Positions 55,409 through 64,000 of a stretch of DNA of 64,000 nucleotides are shown piece after piece. The DNA is from Bacteroidota bacterium (GTDB lineage: Bacteria > Bacteroidota > Bacteroidia > Bacteroidales > Porphyromonadaceae). The notes under the pieces were generated by a model. It ran no database searches. It had not been told where the DNA came from and was given only the letters and a program-made list of their open reading frames with translations. Each line of letters starts with the position of its first letter. Within the stretch, counting starts at the first letter, position 1. Made by a program: the position numbers and the translations under genes. The DNA is taken from contig JAEWZH010000016.1 in the NCBI GenBank assembly GCA_023395395.1, forward strand, positions 1-64,000. Direction: 5' to 3'.

Positions 55409-56860
55409 ATGAAAAATATCAGAATAATTTCATTGTTGCTACTCATCGTAGCTGGCTCAATAGGAATGGAGCAGAGTGCCAATGCTCAAGAGCGTACCAA
55501 TCCGCTCATAGGGATTAGAGCGACTACACCTCATGTTGCAATGAAAAGTGGACAAAAGGTCAATGTCGACTTTGTTATGGATCTTAGTGGGATGCCTGCA
55601 CTTAATCGCAATGTGATGCTGGAAGTGACCCCCGTGTTGAAGTCCAACAGTGCTACTCAATCACTAGAGTTGCCCTCTTTCATCATTTCGGGTAGTACAC
55701 GTGCTATCGTACTTTCAAGGAGGGGACGGACTGCTGATGTGGTGCGTACGAGGACAAAAGGAAGTACCTATCATTATACCTCCGAGGTGCCTTTTAGTCC
55801 TTGGCTTAAGGATGCTTCACTTCTCCTCTACGCTAAGCAATATGGTTGTGCCGACTGTGACCTAGGCGATGTCACCCTTAACCTCACCCCGAATGCTTTG
55901 GTACCGCTATACCAGCCAAAGTATCAGTTTGAGATGCTGGTGCCACCGGGAGAGGAGACCAAGAGGAGGGAGGAGAGCCTCACAGCCCAGATTGTATTCC
56001 AAGTAGGGCGAAGCGAGTTTATCAAGACTTTGGGCAATAACACTGCCGAGCTCAAGCGTATCGATGATAAGCATAGGGAACTCACTACCAATGCCAACTT
56101 GACGGTGGACGCTCTCGCACTTACAGGATATGCTTCACCTGAGGGTGGTGCGGAGTTTAATCAAAACCTTTCTCAGAGACGTGTGGAAAGCATCGCCGAT
56201 CAATTGGTTCGCAATTATAGTCGCTTCAAAGGCAACTACACCTCCAAGGCGATGGGTGCCGACTGGTCCGGATTGAGGGCAGCAGTGGCAGAGAGCAATA
56301 TGGCAGAGAAGGAGAGCATCCTCAAGATTATCGACGAGCGTCCGGAGGGAGAGCGTACCGCTGCGCTCAAGCAGTTGAACGGTGGTACTACCTATGCTCT
56401 CCTGATCAGGGAGATCTATCCGCCACTACGCCGTACAGTGATTACCTTCTCATTCATCGTCAAGGGCTTTGAGCTACAGGAGGCGCGTGAGGTGATCAAG
56501 ACCCATCCGACCCACCTTAGTCTAGCGGAGATCAACCTAGTCGCCAACAGTTATCCGGAAGGTAGTAATGAGCGGTATCAGACTTGGGTAACCGCAGCCA
56601 AAGCCTTTCCTATGGCAGTAGAACCTGCTACTAATGCGGCAGTCATAGACATTGAGGCGAGGCGCTATGCTCAGGCGGTACGATTGCTGGAGCAGTACAA
56701 AGACAATCCGAAGCTGTGGAATATCTTGGGTATAGCTTATGCCTACAACGAGCAGTACGAGGAGGCAAGAAACTACTTGGAGCGTGCTGCACAGAAGGGT
56801 TCGGCTGATGCACAACACAATTTGGCAGAGTTGGTACACTTCCTAGAAGACAACTTCTAA
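55409..56860 (+). CDS. DUF3868/OmpA-like protein with TPRs, fimbrial locus
   Basis: About 483 residues from MKNIRIISLLLLIVAGSIGM (signal peptide). Residues 30-180 form a beta-rich DUF3868 domain with CADCDLGDVTL. An OmpA-type peptidoglycan-binding domain follows (TVDALALTGYASPEGGAEFN, then LSQRRVESIADQL near 260). A C-terminal helical TPR region (WNILGIAYAYNEQYEEARNYLERAA) completes the protein. It resembles the roughly 60-kDa protein encoded just upstream of fimA in P. gingivalis. Probably periplasmic, linking the fimbrial apparatus to the cell wall. fimA follows 111 bp later behind its own promoter. Confidence 0.85.
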   Translation: MKNIRIISLLLLIVAGSIGMEQSANAQERTNPLIGIRATTPHVAMKSGQKVNVDFVMDLSGMPALNRNVMLEVTPVLKSNSATQSLELPSFIISGSTRAIVLSRRGRTADVVRTRTKGSTYHYTSEVPFSPWLKDASLLLYAKQYGCADCDLGDVTLNLTPNALVPLYQPKYQFEMLVPPGEETKRREESLTAQIVFQVGRSEFIKTLGNNTAELKRIDDKHRELTTNANLTVDALALTGYASPEGGAEFNQNLSQRRVESIADQLVRNYSRFKGNYTSKAMGADWSGLRAAVAESNMAEKESILKIIDERPEGERTAALKQLNGGTTYALLIREIYPPLRRTVITFSFIVKGFELQEAREVIKTHPTHLSLAEINLVANSYPEGSNERYQTWVTAAKAFPMAVEPATNAAVIDIEARRYAQAVRLLEQYKDNPKLWNILGIAYAYNEQYEEARNYLERAAQKGSADAQHNLAELVHFLEDNF

Positions 56861-56871
56861 ACCAATGGATA

Positions 56872-56904
56872 ATTGTTAGAGAATAGTATATCAGGGTAGA
56901 TTTG
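56872..56904 (+). promoter_or_regulatory. fimA promoter
   Basis: TTG (56873-56875), 21 nt, TAGATTTG (56897-56904). A leader of about 60 nt precedes the fimA ATG at 56972. Confidence 0.55.
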
Positions 56905-56971
56905 AGAACATCGAACTACTCGACATGAGACAACTAGTTTTTTATTTATTAATTCAACAAGTTTTGAGCGT

Positions 56972-58147
56972 ATGAAAAAGAGTTTATTTATGGCAGGGCT
57001 TATGTCCCTTGCAATGTTCACACTCGTCGGGTGCAACAAGGAGCAGAATGGCCCTGCTGAGGAGGGCGCTCCAGCTACCGTAAGCATCAAGCTCCAGGGC
57101 GTAGCTATGCGTGCTTATGAGACAGACCAAGGGACTGCAGACAAAAAGGTTTATACCCTTGCAGCCATGGTCTACAATGGTAATGTCCAAGAGGCATACA
57201 AGGCTGCAGCAGCGGAAGAACAGTTGGAGATCAAGGATATCCCTTGTACCGCAGGAGCACGCAAGCTCGTGGTCGTTGCCAACTTCGGGACTGAAGACCT
57301 GAAGGGTTTGACCCTAACTGAGCTTCAGGCAAAGACTTTGGATTTGACTGCAGATCACCAAGATCCAACTAAAAAGTTACACATGATGACATCAGAGGTT
57401 ACTGATGTAACAATTGTAGCAGGCAAGAACCTTTATGGTTCTACTGGTACCGGCAATGTGCTGAGTACAGCTCCTCTAAAGATCACTCACGTACACGCCG
57501 GTATGGAGTTCAAGGCTGTAACTGTTAACCTCAAAGAGGCATTCGCCGCTAAGTACAGCTTGGATCTTACTCAAAACACAAGCATTATCGGTTTGATCGT
57601 CAAGGGTCAGTCTAAGATCTTCGGTGACCCACTTGCTAATGCCAATACTAAGTATTTCTATGGTGAGGATCACAAAAGTACTGCAGTCAATGCATACACT
57701 CCTGCTGATTACGATGAGATGACTGCGCTTAAGAAGGAATTTACAGTGAATCCTGCTACAGCTCTTACTGATGCGGGCTTCTATATCCTAGAGAATAACA
57801 ACCAGAATCATCCTACTATCCTCTGTCTAAAGACCAAGCTTTTGGATAACACTGGTCAGGATTTGGCGGGTGATGCTCTGGCTACTGCTAAAGCTGCCGG
57901 ATATTGCGACGACAATGGCTTCACCTACTATCCGGTATTGATCAACTGGGATCTAGCGAACTACAGTTATGCTAATGGAGTAACAGCTGGTAAGAAGATT
58001 GTACGCAACAATAAGTATCAGATTACACTCAATATCACCGGTCCTGGTACAGATCAGCCAGAGGAGCCAGTTGATGAGCCAGCTACTTTGGATGTAACTG
58101 TCGAGGTTACTCCTTGGGTGCTTGTTGGTCAGACTGTTAATTGGTAA
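56972..58147 (+). CDS. fimA: Major fimbrillin FimA
   Basis: 391 residues. Lipoprotein signal MKKSLFMAGLMSLAMFTLVG, Cys at residue 21. P. gingivalis FimA landmarks occur in order: AMVYNGNVQEAYKA, CTAGARKLVVVANFG near 93, HPTILCLKTKL near 283, NKYQITLNITGPGTDQP near 351 and the final PWVLVGQTVNW donor strand. The site AMR-AYET at residue 47 matches the Arg-protease cleavage point that removes the lipid-bearing propeptide so subunits can polymerise by strand exchange. It is the main structural subunit of the fimbria, exported via the outer membrane. It is followed by alternative hairpins with a T-run ahead of fimB. Confidence 0.95.
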   Translation: MKKSLFMAGLMSLAMFTLVGCNKEQNGPAEEGAPATVSIKLQGVAMRAYETDQGTADKKVYTLAAMVYNGNVQEAYKAAAAEEQLEIKDIPCTAGARKLVVVANFGTEDLKGLTLTELQAKTLDLTADHQDPTKKLHMMTSEVTDVTIVAGKNLYGSTGTGNVLSTAPLKITHVHAGMEFKAVTVNLKEAFAAKYSLDLTQNTSIIGLIVKGQSKIFGDPLANANTKYFYGEDHKSTAVNAYTPADYDEMTALKKEFTVNPATALTDAGFYILENNNQNHPTILCLKTKLLDNTGQDLAGDALATAKAAGYCDDNGFTYYPVLINWDLANYSYANGVTAGKKIVRNNKYQITLNITGPGTDQPEEPVDEPATLDVTVEVTPWVLVGQTVNW

Positions 58148-58190
58148 TTTACCGATGAAGTACTCAGAGCATTAGTGTAATTAATAATAT

Positions 58191-58252
58191 GGCTTGCGAG
58201 AGGCAGGACTCTCGCAACTGAAAGAGGGAGACCCTCTCGCAAGCCATTTTTT
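58191..58252 (+). terminator. Attenuator-like double hairpin after fimA
   Basis: GGCTTGCGAGAG (58191-58202) can pair over 9 bp with CTCTCGCAA at 58209-58217, or over 12 bp with CTCTCGCAAGCC at 58234-58245, which is followed by TTTTTT. The two structures exclude each other, so termination before fimB may be partial or regulated. Confidence 0.8.
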
Positions 58253-58304
58253 CTTAAGTAGATTTTACCTCTATTAGGTACAAACACTTTAGTAAAGCGG
58301 AATT

Positions 58305-59258
58305 ATGAATAATACATTAAAATGGATTAAAATAGTCTCAATGGTGACGTTGGTGGCTCTCTTCTCTACGAGCTGCGGCATCAAAGAGGATCTGTCAGAC
58401 TGTCCACTTCCATTCGACATCACGGTGCGGGCTCTCGATTCGGAGAATAACGATATCACCACGGATGGAGATGTGCGGAATGTTGTGGTATTCATATTCG
58501 ATGAAAAGGGGTATCTGATAGATCGTGTAACGATGGGTGCGGAGCAAGTGAAGGCAAAGACACCTATTCATATTTATAAGCTTGGACTTAAACTTGAAGA
58601 AGTCACTCTTGTTGCTTGGGGCAACCTCTCTGACGAGGATCAAAATAAGCTCCAAGGGGTAAAGAAGATGGAGGATCTCGTTGTCGCTCTCACCCCTACA
58701 CGAGCTACCGAAAGTCTTGCCAAGTCTCCTGAGGATCTCTTCTCAGGAAAGCTGGTGCGCACCATCAAGTATGGTGGCCTCCTCAAAGACGAGGACGGTG
58801 TCATAGATATCTATAGGCGTACCGCTTCGGTCAATATCACTGTCGTAGGGTATGACGGATGGCTCAAGCGTAATGGCTATCCCAAAAAGCCGTTTGACCC
58901 AAGCGACCTCAAAGCAGCCAAGATTATTTTTGGTGAGTCTCCAAATGCCTATGCTGTGGTAGATCAGCTCGTTGGAGATATGGTATCCTATCGCCCCATA
59001 GGGACGATGGATGATAGAGGGGACTATCGTATAGCACCTTTTAGAGTTTATCCTTCTCTGGAAGGCAAATTATTCAGTTTGGACTTTTGGGTCAATGATA
59101 AGATGACCATCTCTTTTACCCAAGACTCCACCGGTAAACCAATCTTGCCTGTCGTCGGAAAAATGCTCAATCTTCTCATTGACTTCAGGAGCGCAGAAGT
59201 AAGCGTCACGGTTGTTGTCACACCATGGAACATCGTTCATCAGTTCGTTCAATACTAA
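58305..59258 (+). CDS. fimB: FimB/Mfa2-family fimbrial anchor
   Basis: 317 residues with a lipoprotein signal (Cys at 24 in LFSTSCGIKED). The mature N-terminus has the Mfa2 hallmark LSDCPLPFDITVRALDSEN, with VRNVVVFIFDEKGYLIDR following, then the two transthyretin-like domains ending VTPWNIVHQF. In P. gingivalis, FimB anchors the fimbria to the outer membrane and limits its length. Loss of a donor strand in this family makes it the terminal subunit. It lies directly after the fimA attenuator. Confidence 0.88.
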   Translation: MNNTLKWIKIVSMVTLVALFSTSCGIKEDLSDCPLPFDITVRALDSENNDITTDGDVRNVVVFIFDEKGYLIDRVTMGAEQVKAKTPIHIYKLGLKLEEVTLVAWGNLSDEDQNKLQGVKKMEDLVVALTPTRATESLAKSPEDLFSGKLVRTIKYGGLLKDEDGVIDIYRRTASVNITVVGYDGWLKRNGYPKKPFDPSDLKAAKIIFGESPNAYAVVDQLVGDMVSYRPIGTMDDRGDYRIAPFRVYPSLEGKLFSLDFWVNDKMTISFTQDSTGKPILPVVGKMLNLLIDFRSAEVSVTVVVTPWNIVHQFVQY

Positions 59259-59292
59259 ATAGCTGAGATTCCAATTAGATAAGGAAAGGACT

Positions 59293-60636
59293 ATGAAACT
59301 ATACAAGAGCATAATATACACAGTGCTACTGCTGGCGACGCTGCTCAGCTGTAGCAAGGATAGGAATGAGTATCCTGATGAGATAGCTGAGGTACGGCTC
59401 ACGGTGCCAGCGGTGACGATGCGTGGTGGTGTGCTCTTTACTGAGCAAGACGAAAAGGTGGCCAAGGTACGCGTATTGATCTTCAATGCCGGTGGCGGTA
59501 TCGATGCGCAGAAGCTATTTATCGCTAATACGGATGAGTTCGCCAATCCATTCCACATGGAGGCGCATGTAGGTAATAAGAATGTCTACGTCATTGCCAA
59601 CGAGCCTGATGCCTTGAAAACTCAGCTCGATTTGGTGGTCTTTGAGTCCGATCTGATGGCACTTGCGTTGCCGGAAGTAGGCGCAACGATTGCAGCTCCG
59701 CTTACTATGGTGGGAGAGGTTAAAAATATCACGTTGGTGGCTAATACAGCCAATCAGACTACGGTTGCACTCAATAGGGTGGTGGCAAAGATTACCCTCG
59801 ATCTCAAACAGGACACAGATGAAAACATACAGCTCAAGATTACCAAAGCGACCATTGACCGTCTGCCTAAGCAGAGTACCCTATTCCCCAAGACCCCATT
59901 TGCCCTGGGTCAGTCGTGGATTTATACCAAGTCGCAAGAGCTTCTCTTGACCAATAAAGCGATAGACTTCGCTCCATATATCACCGATAATACGCTTTAT
60001 GTATATGAAAATATAGGAAGTGTAGCGGACACCTTAAATAGAGCTCCTCAGCTGACGGTGACAGCACTCTTCAATGGCATAGAGACCACCTACCACGCTT
60101 ACGTCAATGATGAGACCAGCACCATAGGTGGAGCAAATGCAGATCATCACTTCTCTTTGAGGCGCAATCATCACTACAAGTTGGAAGGGACGATCACTAA
60201 GCTGGGTAATTTCTCCGCTCTTCTCCTCAATACCAAGGTATTGCCTTGGGAGGTGGAGACTCTACAGAAAGATTTCTTGGAGCCCAAGATGATACAGATT
60301 ACACCACAGCCAGCTGAGCCTACGAATTATACCTCCTTGGCCACACCTCTAATCTTTAATGTGAAGATAAAGGCGACAGAGGGCAAGCGATGGAGAGCGA
60401 CGGTGACCAATAGCCTCGAGTTTGAAGTGGTGCATGATGGGACATTTGTCTCTGAAGGGGATGCCGATGGGGTCACCACCTATAGGGTCAAAGTGATACC
60501 ACGTAAGCCAGCTAGCACCAAACTTCGTACGACAGAGCTCTATTTTGTCGTCGATAATCAGGAAATTGTCCTGCCTGGATCTACCCCTACGGATCGTACG
60601 ACCCGCATTCACATTACTCAGAAAGCAAATGCCTAA
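59293..60636 (+). CDS. fimC: FimC-like accessory fimbrial subunit
   Basis: 447 residues with a lipoprotein signal (MKLYKSIIYTVLLLATLLSC, Cys at 20). The fimbrillin N-domain is visible in EVRLTVPAVTMRGG and VAKVRVLIFNAGGG; an Arg-Gly site near residue 46 could be a protease processing site. The second half carries a further beta domain ending THITQKANA-like (TRIHITQKANA). Size (about 50 kDa) and third place in the operon match P. gingivalis FimC, a tip-associated component. The symbol rests on position and size. Confidence 0.75.
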   Translation: MKLYKSIIYTVLLLATLLSCSKDRNEYPDEIAEVRLTVPAVTMRGGVLFTEQDEKVAKVRVLIFNAGGGIDAQKLFIANTDEFANPFHMEAHVGNKNVYVIANEPDALKTQLDLVVFESDLMALALPEVGATIAAPLTMVGEVKNITLVANTANQTTVALNRVVAKITLDLKQDTDENIQLKITKATIDRLPKQSTLFPKTPFALGQSWIYTKSQELLLTNKAIDFAPYITDNTLYVYENIGSVADTLNRAPQLTVTALFNGIETTYHAYVNDETSTIGGANADHHFSLRRNHHYKLEGTITKLGNFSALLLNTKVLPWEVETLQKDFLEPKMIQITPQPAEPTNYTSLATPLIFNVKIKATEGKRWRATVTNSLEFEVVHDGTFVSEGDADGVTTYRVKVIPRKPASTKLRTTELYFVVDNQEIVLPGSTPTDRTTRIHITQKANA

Positions 60637-60654
60637 AGAGAGAGATAGAACGTT

Positions 60655-62685
60655 ATGAAGAAGATATATTCATTTACCTCAATACTTGCCCTCATTGCAT
60701 TGGTACTCATCGGGCATGGATGTATTAAGGATCGAGGGGTGGATTGCTTGGTGCAAGAAGCTCAGACGCTCACCCTGAGGGTTAATATCCATGGTATCAC
60801 AGAGAGTAGGGCATTGGCATTGCGCGCAACCGAAAATGGGGAAGACACCTACAACGAAAACAAAATAGATGCTTTCTCAGTCTTATTCTACAAGCCCGAT
60901 GGTTCTTTATTTTGGTCGGTGCCCTCTACTGGTTTGGAGGCAAATGCGGCAGGTACCTATATCATCCCTGTACCTCAGCAGCATATCGCAGCTTTGGATG
61001 GGAATACAGCATATAGGATTTACGTGGTCGCTAACCACTCCTTTACCACAGCTCCAGCGACTGAAGCGGCTCTGAAGTCCACCGTAATCTCCGAGGCTAT
61101 CCCTCAGATACCCGCTAAGTTTGTGATGGTAGGAATGGTCACTAAGTCCGTAGATATGTCGAGCGAAGCAGGGAAGACCTTGGGGACTGTCGACTTGAAA
61201 CGTGTGGCAGCTAAGGTACGTCTCAGACAACCAAGCGTGATGGTCGACGGCTACGAGGTCGTCGGGCCTATCGAAGCCAAACTGAGGGACACACGAGACA
61301 AAGGGCAGCTGCTCAATCCTACGGTAGAGCCTACTTCTACCTTAGGTGCTTCCGATTACAGAACTGTGACTGAAATGGTACAGGGGGTGAAGTCTACCCA
61401 TTTTTACTCTTACTACACCAAGTGGATCGGAGAGGTCGATCGCCCCACAATCTTTGTCAAGGTGATGATGAAGAAGAATGGTACGGCTGATAGTACTGCT
61501 AAGGCTTACTATTACAGGGTACCTGTAGAAGCCTCCGGTGCTGAGCTCAAGTCCAACTACCTCTACGATGTCAGCGTGACGATAGAAATCCTAGGAGGCT
61601 TGACCCCGGAGGATCCAAAGAAGATTGTCGGCACTGTGTCTGTCAAGAATTGGATAGCTCACGATGATGTATTTGAATTGCCAGCCACCAAGTATCTGAT
61701 GGTAGCTGAGCACCAAGCATCGATGAATAGTATCACCGACCGTGACATCAGTTACCAGTCCTCGTCTACTGCCAGCATCGCGAATATTAATGCTTACTAT
61801 CGGTATGTGGATAATGATAAGACTAGTCCTACATACGGACAAGAAGTAGTTAAAGAATGTACGGGAAATGATATCCCTACTATTGCAATTAACGCTGTGG
61901 ATAGTAAGGTTCATATCTATTCTAGGATTCCCGTCAATAATATCCCCAAAACCATAGAGTTTGACGTCACTAACCTAGATGGTTTTAGTGAGCATATAGT
62001 GGTGACACAGTATCCTGATAATTACATTACATATACTTGGGGAACCAAATCTTTCCTAAAACCTGATGGAACCCTCCCCTCACACCTTAATAATAAGGCA
62101 ATGTATCACGTGGTGGTTCAGGTGCCTCCGACTGATATGATTCTCGGGTTCCCTCCGACTCAAAGCCAAAAATTTTATAAGAGATATTCACTTGAATTTA
62201 CGGATCAGATTACTAAAAACGACTTGGAGACCTCTAAGATGGTATCGCCCTCTTTTGAGTTAGCATCTCAGTTAGGGGCGACTTATCCAATGCCATATTA
62301 TGATTATAACGGGGATCGTTATAGTGAACCACAGGCACGTTACCAATCTACTGGAGGAGGGTCTTTCAGCTACGATTACTCTTCGACATATCCCAATCCC
62401 TATGGCGCTGCGTTTGATTGTGCCAAGTATACTGAGACAAGGGTGGTTAATGGAGTCGATGTGACGCTCAATGATTGGCGCCTGCCTACCGAGGCGGAGA
62501 TAAAGTTGATTGACCAACTACAACATGATACCAATAGTGCGGTTAAGTCCATCATGACTGGACGTTACTACTGGGATGCCTATAGCAGTAACGGCGCTAC
62601 AATGCTTACAGACGGATCCGGAGGTTCTTCTTCTAGGGCTCATGTGCGTTGCGTACGTGATGTGAAGGATAATACTGTTGATTAA
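60655..62685 (+). CDS. fimD: FimD-like tip subunit with C-terminal lectin-like domain
   Basis: 676 residues with a lipoprotein signal (Cys at 23 in LIGHGCIKDRG). Fimbrillin-type domains fill the first half (KIDAFSVLFYKPDGSLFWSV; YRIYVVANHSF). The C-terminus contains NDWRLPTEAEIKLIDQLQ near residue 605, then RYYWDAYSSNG and HVRCVRDV, the FGly-sulfatase/DUF1566-like fold often found at adhesive tips. Length is close to P. gingivalis FimD (about 670). Probable tip adhesin; what it binds is unknown. It lies 18 bp after fimC. Confidence 0.78.
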   Translation: MKKIYSFTSILALIALVLIGHGCIKDRGVDCLVQEAQTLTLRVNIHGITESRALALRATENGEDTYNENKIDAFSVLFYKPDGSLFWSVPSTGLEANAAGTYIIPVPQQHIAALDGNTAYRIYVVANHSFTTAPATEAALKSTVISEAIPQIPAKFVMVGMVTKSVDMSSEAGKTLGTVDLKRVAAKVRLRQPSVMVDGYEVVGPIEAKLRDTRDKGQLLNPTVEPTSTLGASDYRTVTEMVQGVKSTHFYSYYTKWIGEVDRPTIFVKVMMKKNGTADSTAKAYYYRVPVEASGAELKSNYLYDVSVTIEILGGLTPEDPKKIVGTVSVKNWIAHDDVFELPATKYLMVAEHQASMNSITDRDISYQSSSTASIANINAYYRYVDNDKTSPTYGQEVVKECTGNDIPTIAINAVDSKVHIYSRIPVNNIPKTIEFDVTNLDGFSEHIVVTQYPDNYITYTWGTKSFLKPDGTLPSHLNNKAMYHVVVQVPPTDMILGFPPTQSQKFYKRYSLEFTDQITKNDLETSKMVSPSFELASQLGATYPMPYYDYNGDRYSEPQARYQSTGGGSFSYDYSSTYPNPYGAAFDCAKYTETRVVNGVDVTLNDWRLPTEAEIKLIDQLQHDTNSAVKSIMTGRYYWDAYSSNGATMLTDGSGGSSSRAHVRCVRDVKDNTVD

Positions 62686-62712
62686 GTCGGACAGATAAGA
62701 GATGCGAAGATT

Positions 62713-64000
62713 ATGAAGAAGATAAGTTTATTATTCATGCTTTCGGTGCTCCTGCTCGGGGCATGTACGATGCGCCATGCATCCCCATCCCCTCATGATT
62801 CTGAAAGGATTGCTGTCCGCTTTGGCGTGGATGTCCCCAATTTCACACCGATGCGTGTCGTAGGGCTGGACGAAAATGCAATAGGGTCTCTGGAGTTGTG
62901 GGTCTTTGATAGAGATGGTCACTTCTTGGAGCGTGCAATAGCAACCAATATCACACCTGACGGTGGGAAATACACCTTCGAGGCGATGATGACACCAGCC
63001 CCAGATGGCTGTATCATCCACTTCGTGGCGAATAAATCGTTTAGCGGTGACCCGCTCAACTTCATCGGTCGAGACGAGGCAGAAGTCCTCTTCGCTGTGA
63101 GTGGTAATTCTGAAGGCGGTAAGATGACGATGTGGGCGCGTAAGGAGTTTACAACCCCAATCGCAGAGAATACGGACTTAGGAGAGGTGCAGCTTATCCG
63201 TAATATGGTGAAGTTTGGGTTGGTAGTCAATTCCACTAAACTTCAAGATGTCACCTACGCTCTCTATCGGACATGGGACAAAGGCTCTATAGCACCATTT
63301 AATCCGGACAAGCTGGCAACCAATCCTTTCGACACCAATGATATGGTCCCTACCGAGCCTGCGGGAGTGGCTTATGCTGATTATAGTAGTGATTGGCTAT
63401 CAGCTGATGGGAGTGCTTTTCACTACGGCTACGAGCGAAAAAATGCCGATGCCGCTGAGATTGCTTGCTTGATTATTAAAGCTAAGTATGATGGTGACAC
63501 CAGCTACAGCTACTACAAGATAGACTTTGTCAATACCGACAAGGTGCGATACGATCTCATTCGTAACCACTTCTTCAAGGTGACTATCAATGATGTGCGC
63601 CAGAGAGGTTATGCTTCCGTAAACGATGCTCTGGCTGGTACAGCAGCCAATAATTTGGCGCTCTCCGAGCAGATTCAGATGTATCCTACCTTCTCTGATG
63701 GTAAAGGACAATTGGATGTGGAGCGAACCTTCTTTGTCTTTGTGAATAACGAGCCGAGCTTTACTTTCAGGGCAGATTATATCCCCAATGTAAATAATCC
63801 TACTGTCAAAGCTAACGAGCGAATTACATTGACCTCTACGGGCGATGCAATCAATGGGACACCCACCCACGACAATAATGGAAACATAACTGTGCCACTC
63901 CATCCCTTCCCCATTGATGGTACTAGCCTTACTTCCGACTTGGTTCTTGGGGTCAATGACAATGTCGAGCTCAAGCGTCTGGTGCGTATCGTGGTACGTC
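62713..64000 (+). CDS. fimE: FimE-like accessory fimbrial protein, partial
   Basis: Open from ATG 62713 to the window edge (429 codons and counting). Lipoprotein signal MKKISLLFMLSVLLLGAC with Cys at 18. The first domain is Mfa2/fimbrillin-like (IAVRFGVDVPNFTPMRVVG, LELWVFDRDGHFLERA, VHFVANKSFSG-like segment IIHFVANKSFSG). Position after fimD fits FimE, which is needed to assemble FimC and FimD on the fimbria in P. gingivalis. The C-terminus is outside the window. Symbol by position. Confidence 0.7.
   Translation, partial: MKKISLLFMLSVLLLGACTMRHASPSPHDSERIAVRFGVDVPNFTPMRVVGLDENAIGSLELWVFDRDGHFLERAIATNITPDGGKYTFEAMMTPAPDGCIIHFVANKSFSGDPLNFIGRDEAEVLFAVSGNSEGGKMTMWARKEFTTPIAENTDLGEVQLIRNMVKFGLVVNSTKLQDVTYALYRTWDKGSIAPFNPDKLATNPFDTNDMVPTEPAGVAYADYSSDWLSADGSAFHYGYERKNADAAEIACLIIKAKYDGDTSYSYYKIDFVNTDKVRYDLIRNHFFKVTINDVRQRGYASVNDALAGTAANNLALSEQIQMYPTFSDGKGQLDVERTFFVFVNNEPSFTFRADYIPNVNNPTVKANERITLTSTGDAINGTPTHDNNGNITVPLHPFPIDGTSLTSDLVLGVNDNVELKRLVRIVVR

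Overview
The window looks like chromosome of a Bacteroidales bacterium close to Porphyromonas. The evidence is a SusC/SusD (RagA/RagB-type) pair, a complete fimA-type fimbrial locus whose major subunit matches P. gingivalis FimA motif by motif, a serine palmitoyltransferase gene, a BtuG/BtuB pair under a cobalamin riboswitch, and promoters of the Bacteroidetes primary-sigma type (TTG, about 19-21 nt, TAnnTTTG). No rRNA, tRNA, CRISPR array or insertion sequence was seen.

Layout. 1-2.4 kb: remains of a defence or restriction-type locus on the minus strand, with a truncated XRE regulator, the C-terminal scrap of a probable restriction specificity/methyltransferase protein, a GIY-YIG nuclease and an AlbA_2/GHKL ATPase cut by the window edge. 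2.5-8 kb: dnaK preceded by a perfect sigma-54 type element, a GH3/beta-lactamase fusion hydrolase and a DUF486 membrane protein. 8.4-14 kb: a small secreted thioredoxin-fold-like protein with a structured leader, then a susC/susD pair. 14-20.6 kb: uvrB, a Prx6-type peroxiredoxin divergent from oxyR, a Fur-family regulator and a Zn/Cd-type P-ATPase. 20.6-24 kb: a 22-bp tandem repeat array, purN, acpP-fabF-rnc. 24-30.5 kb: a TonB receptor with a beta-helix lipoprotein, then spt and an extended SDR (sphingolipid synthesis).

30.7-41.9 kb: sialic acid use. A two-domain sialate O-acetylesterase stands alone on the plus strand, followed by pflB-pflA. The minus-strand operon nanM-like mutarotase, creatininase-family hydrolase, nanA, AGE epimerase and MFS transporter runs towards them. 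42-45.8 kb: a second 22-bp repeat array and the cobalamin-riboswitch-controlled btuG-btuB operon. 45.8-50.8 kb: Na/Pi cotransporter, pgk and an AspT/YidE-type transporter.

51.4-64 kb: a TPR hybrid two-component regulator divergent from the fimbrial locus (DUF3575 protein, DUF3868/OmpA-like protein, fimA, fimB, fimC, fimD, and fimE cut by the window edge). fimA appears to have its own promoter and is followed by two mutually exclusive hairpins plus a T-run, which would make much more subunit than anchor and tip proteins.

Points most worth checking are the sigma-54 element of dnaK, the alternative hairpins after fimA, the two 22-bp palindromic repeat arrays, the internally deleted restriction locus and the creatininase-family gene inside the sialic acid operon.
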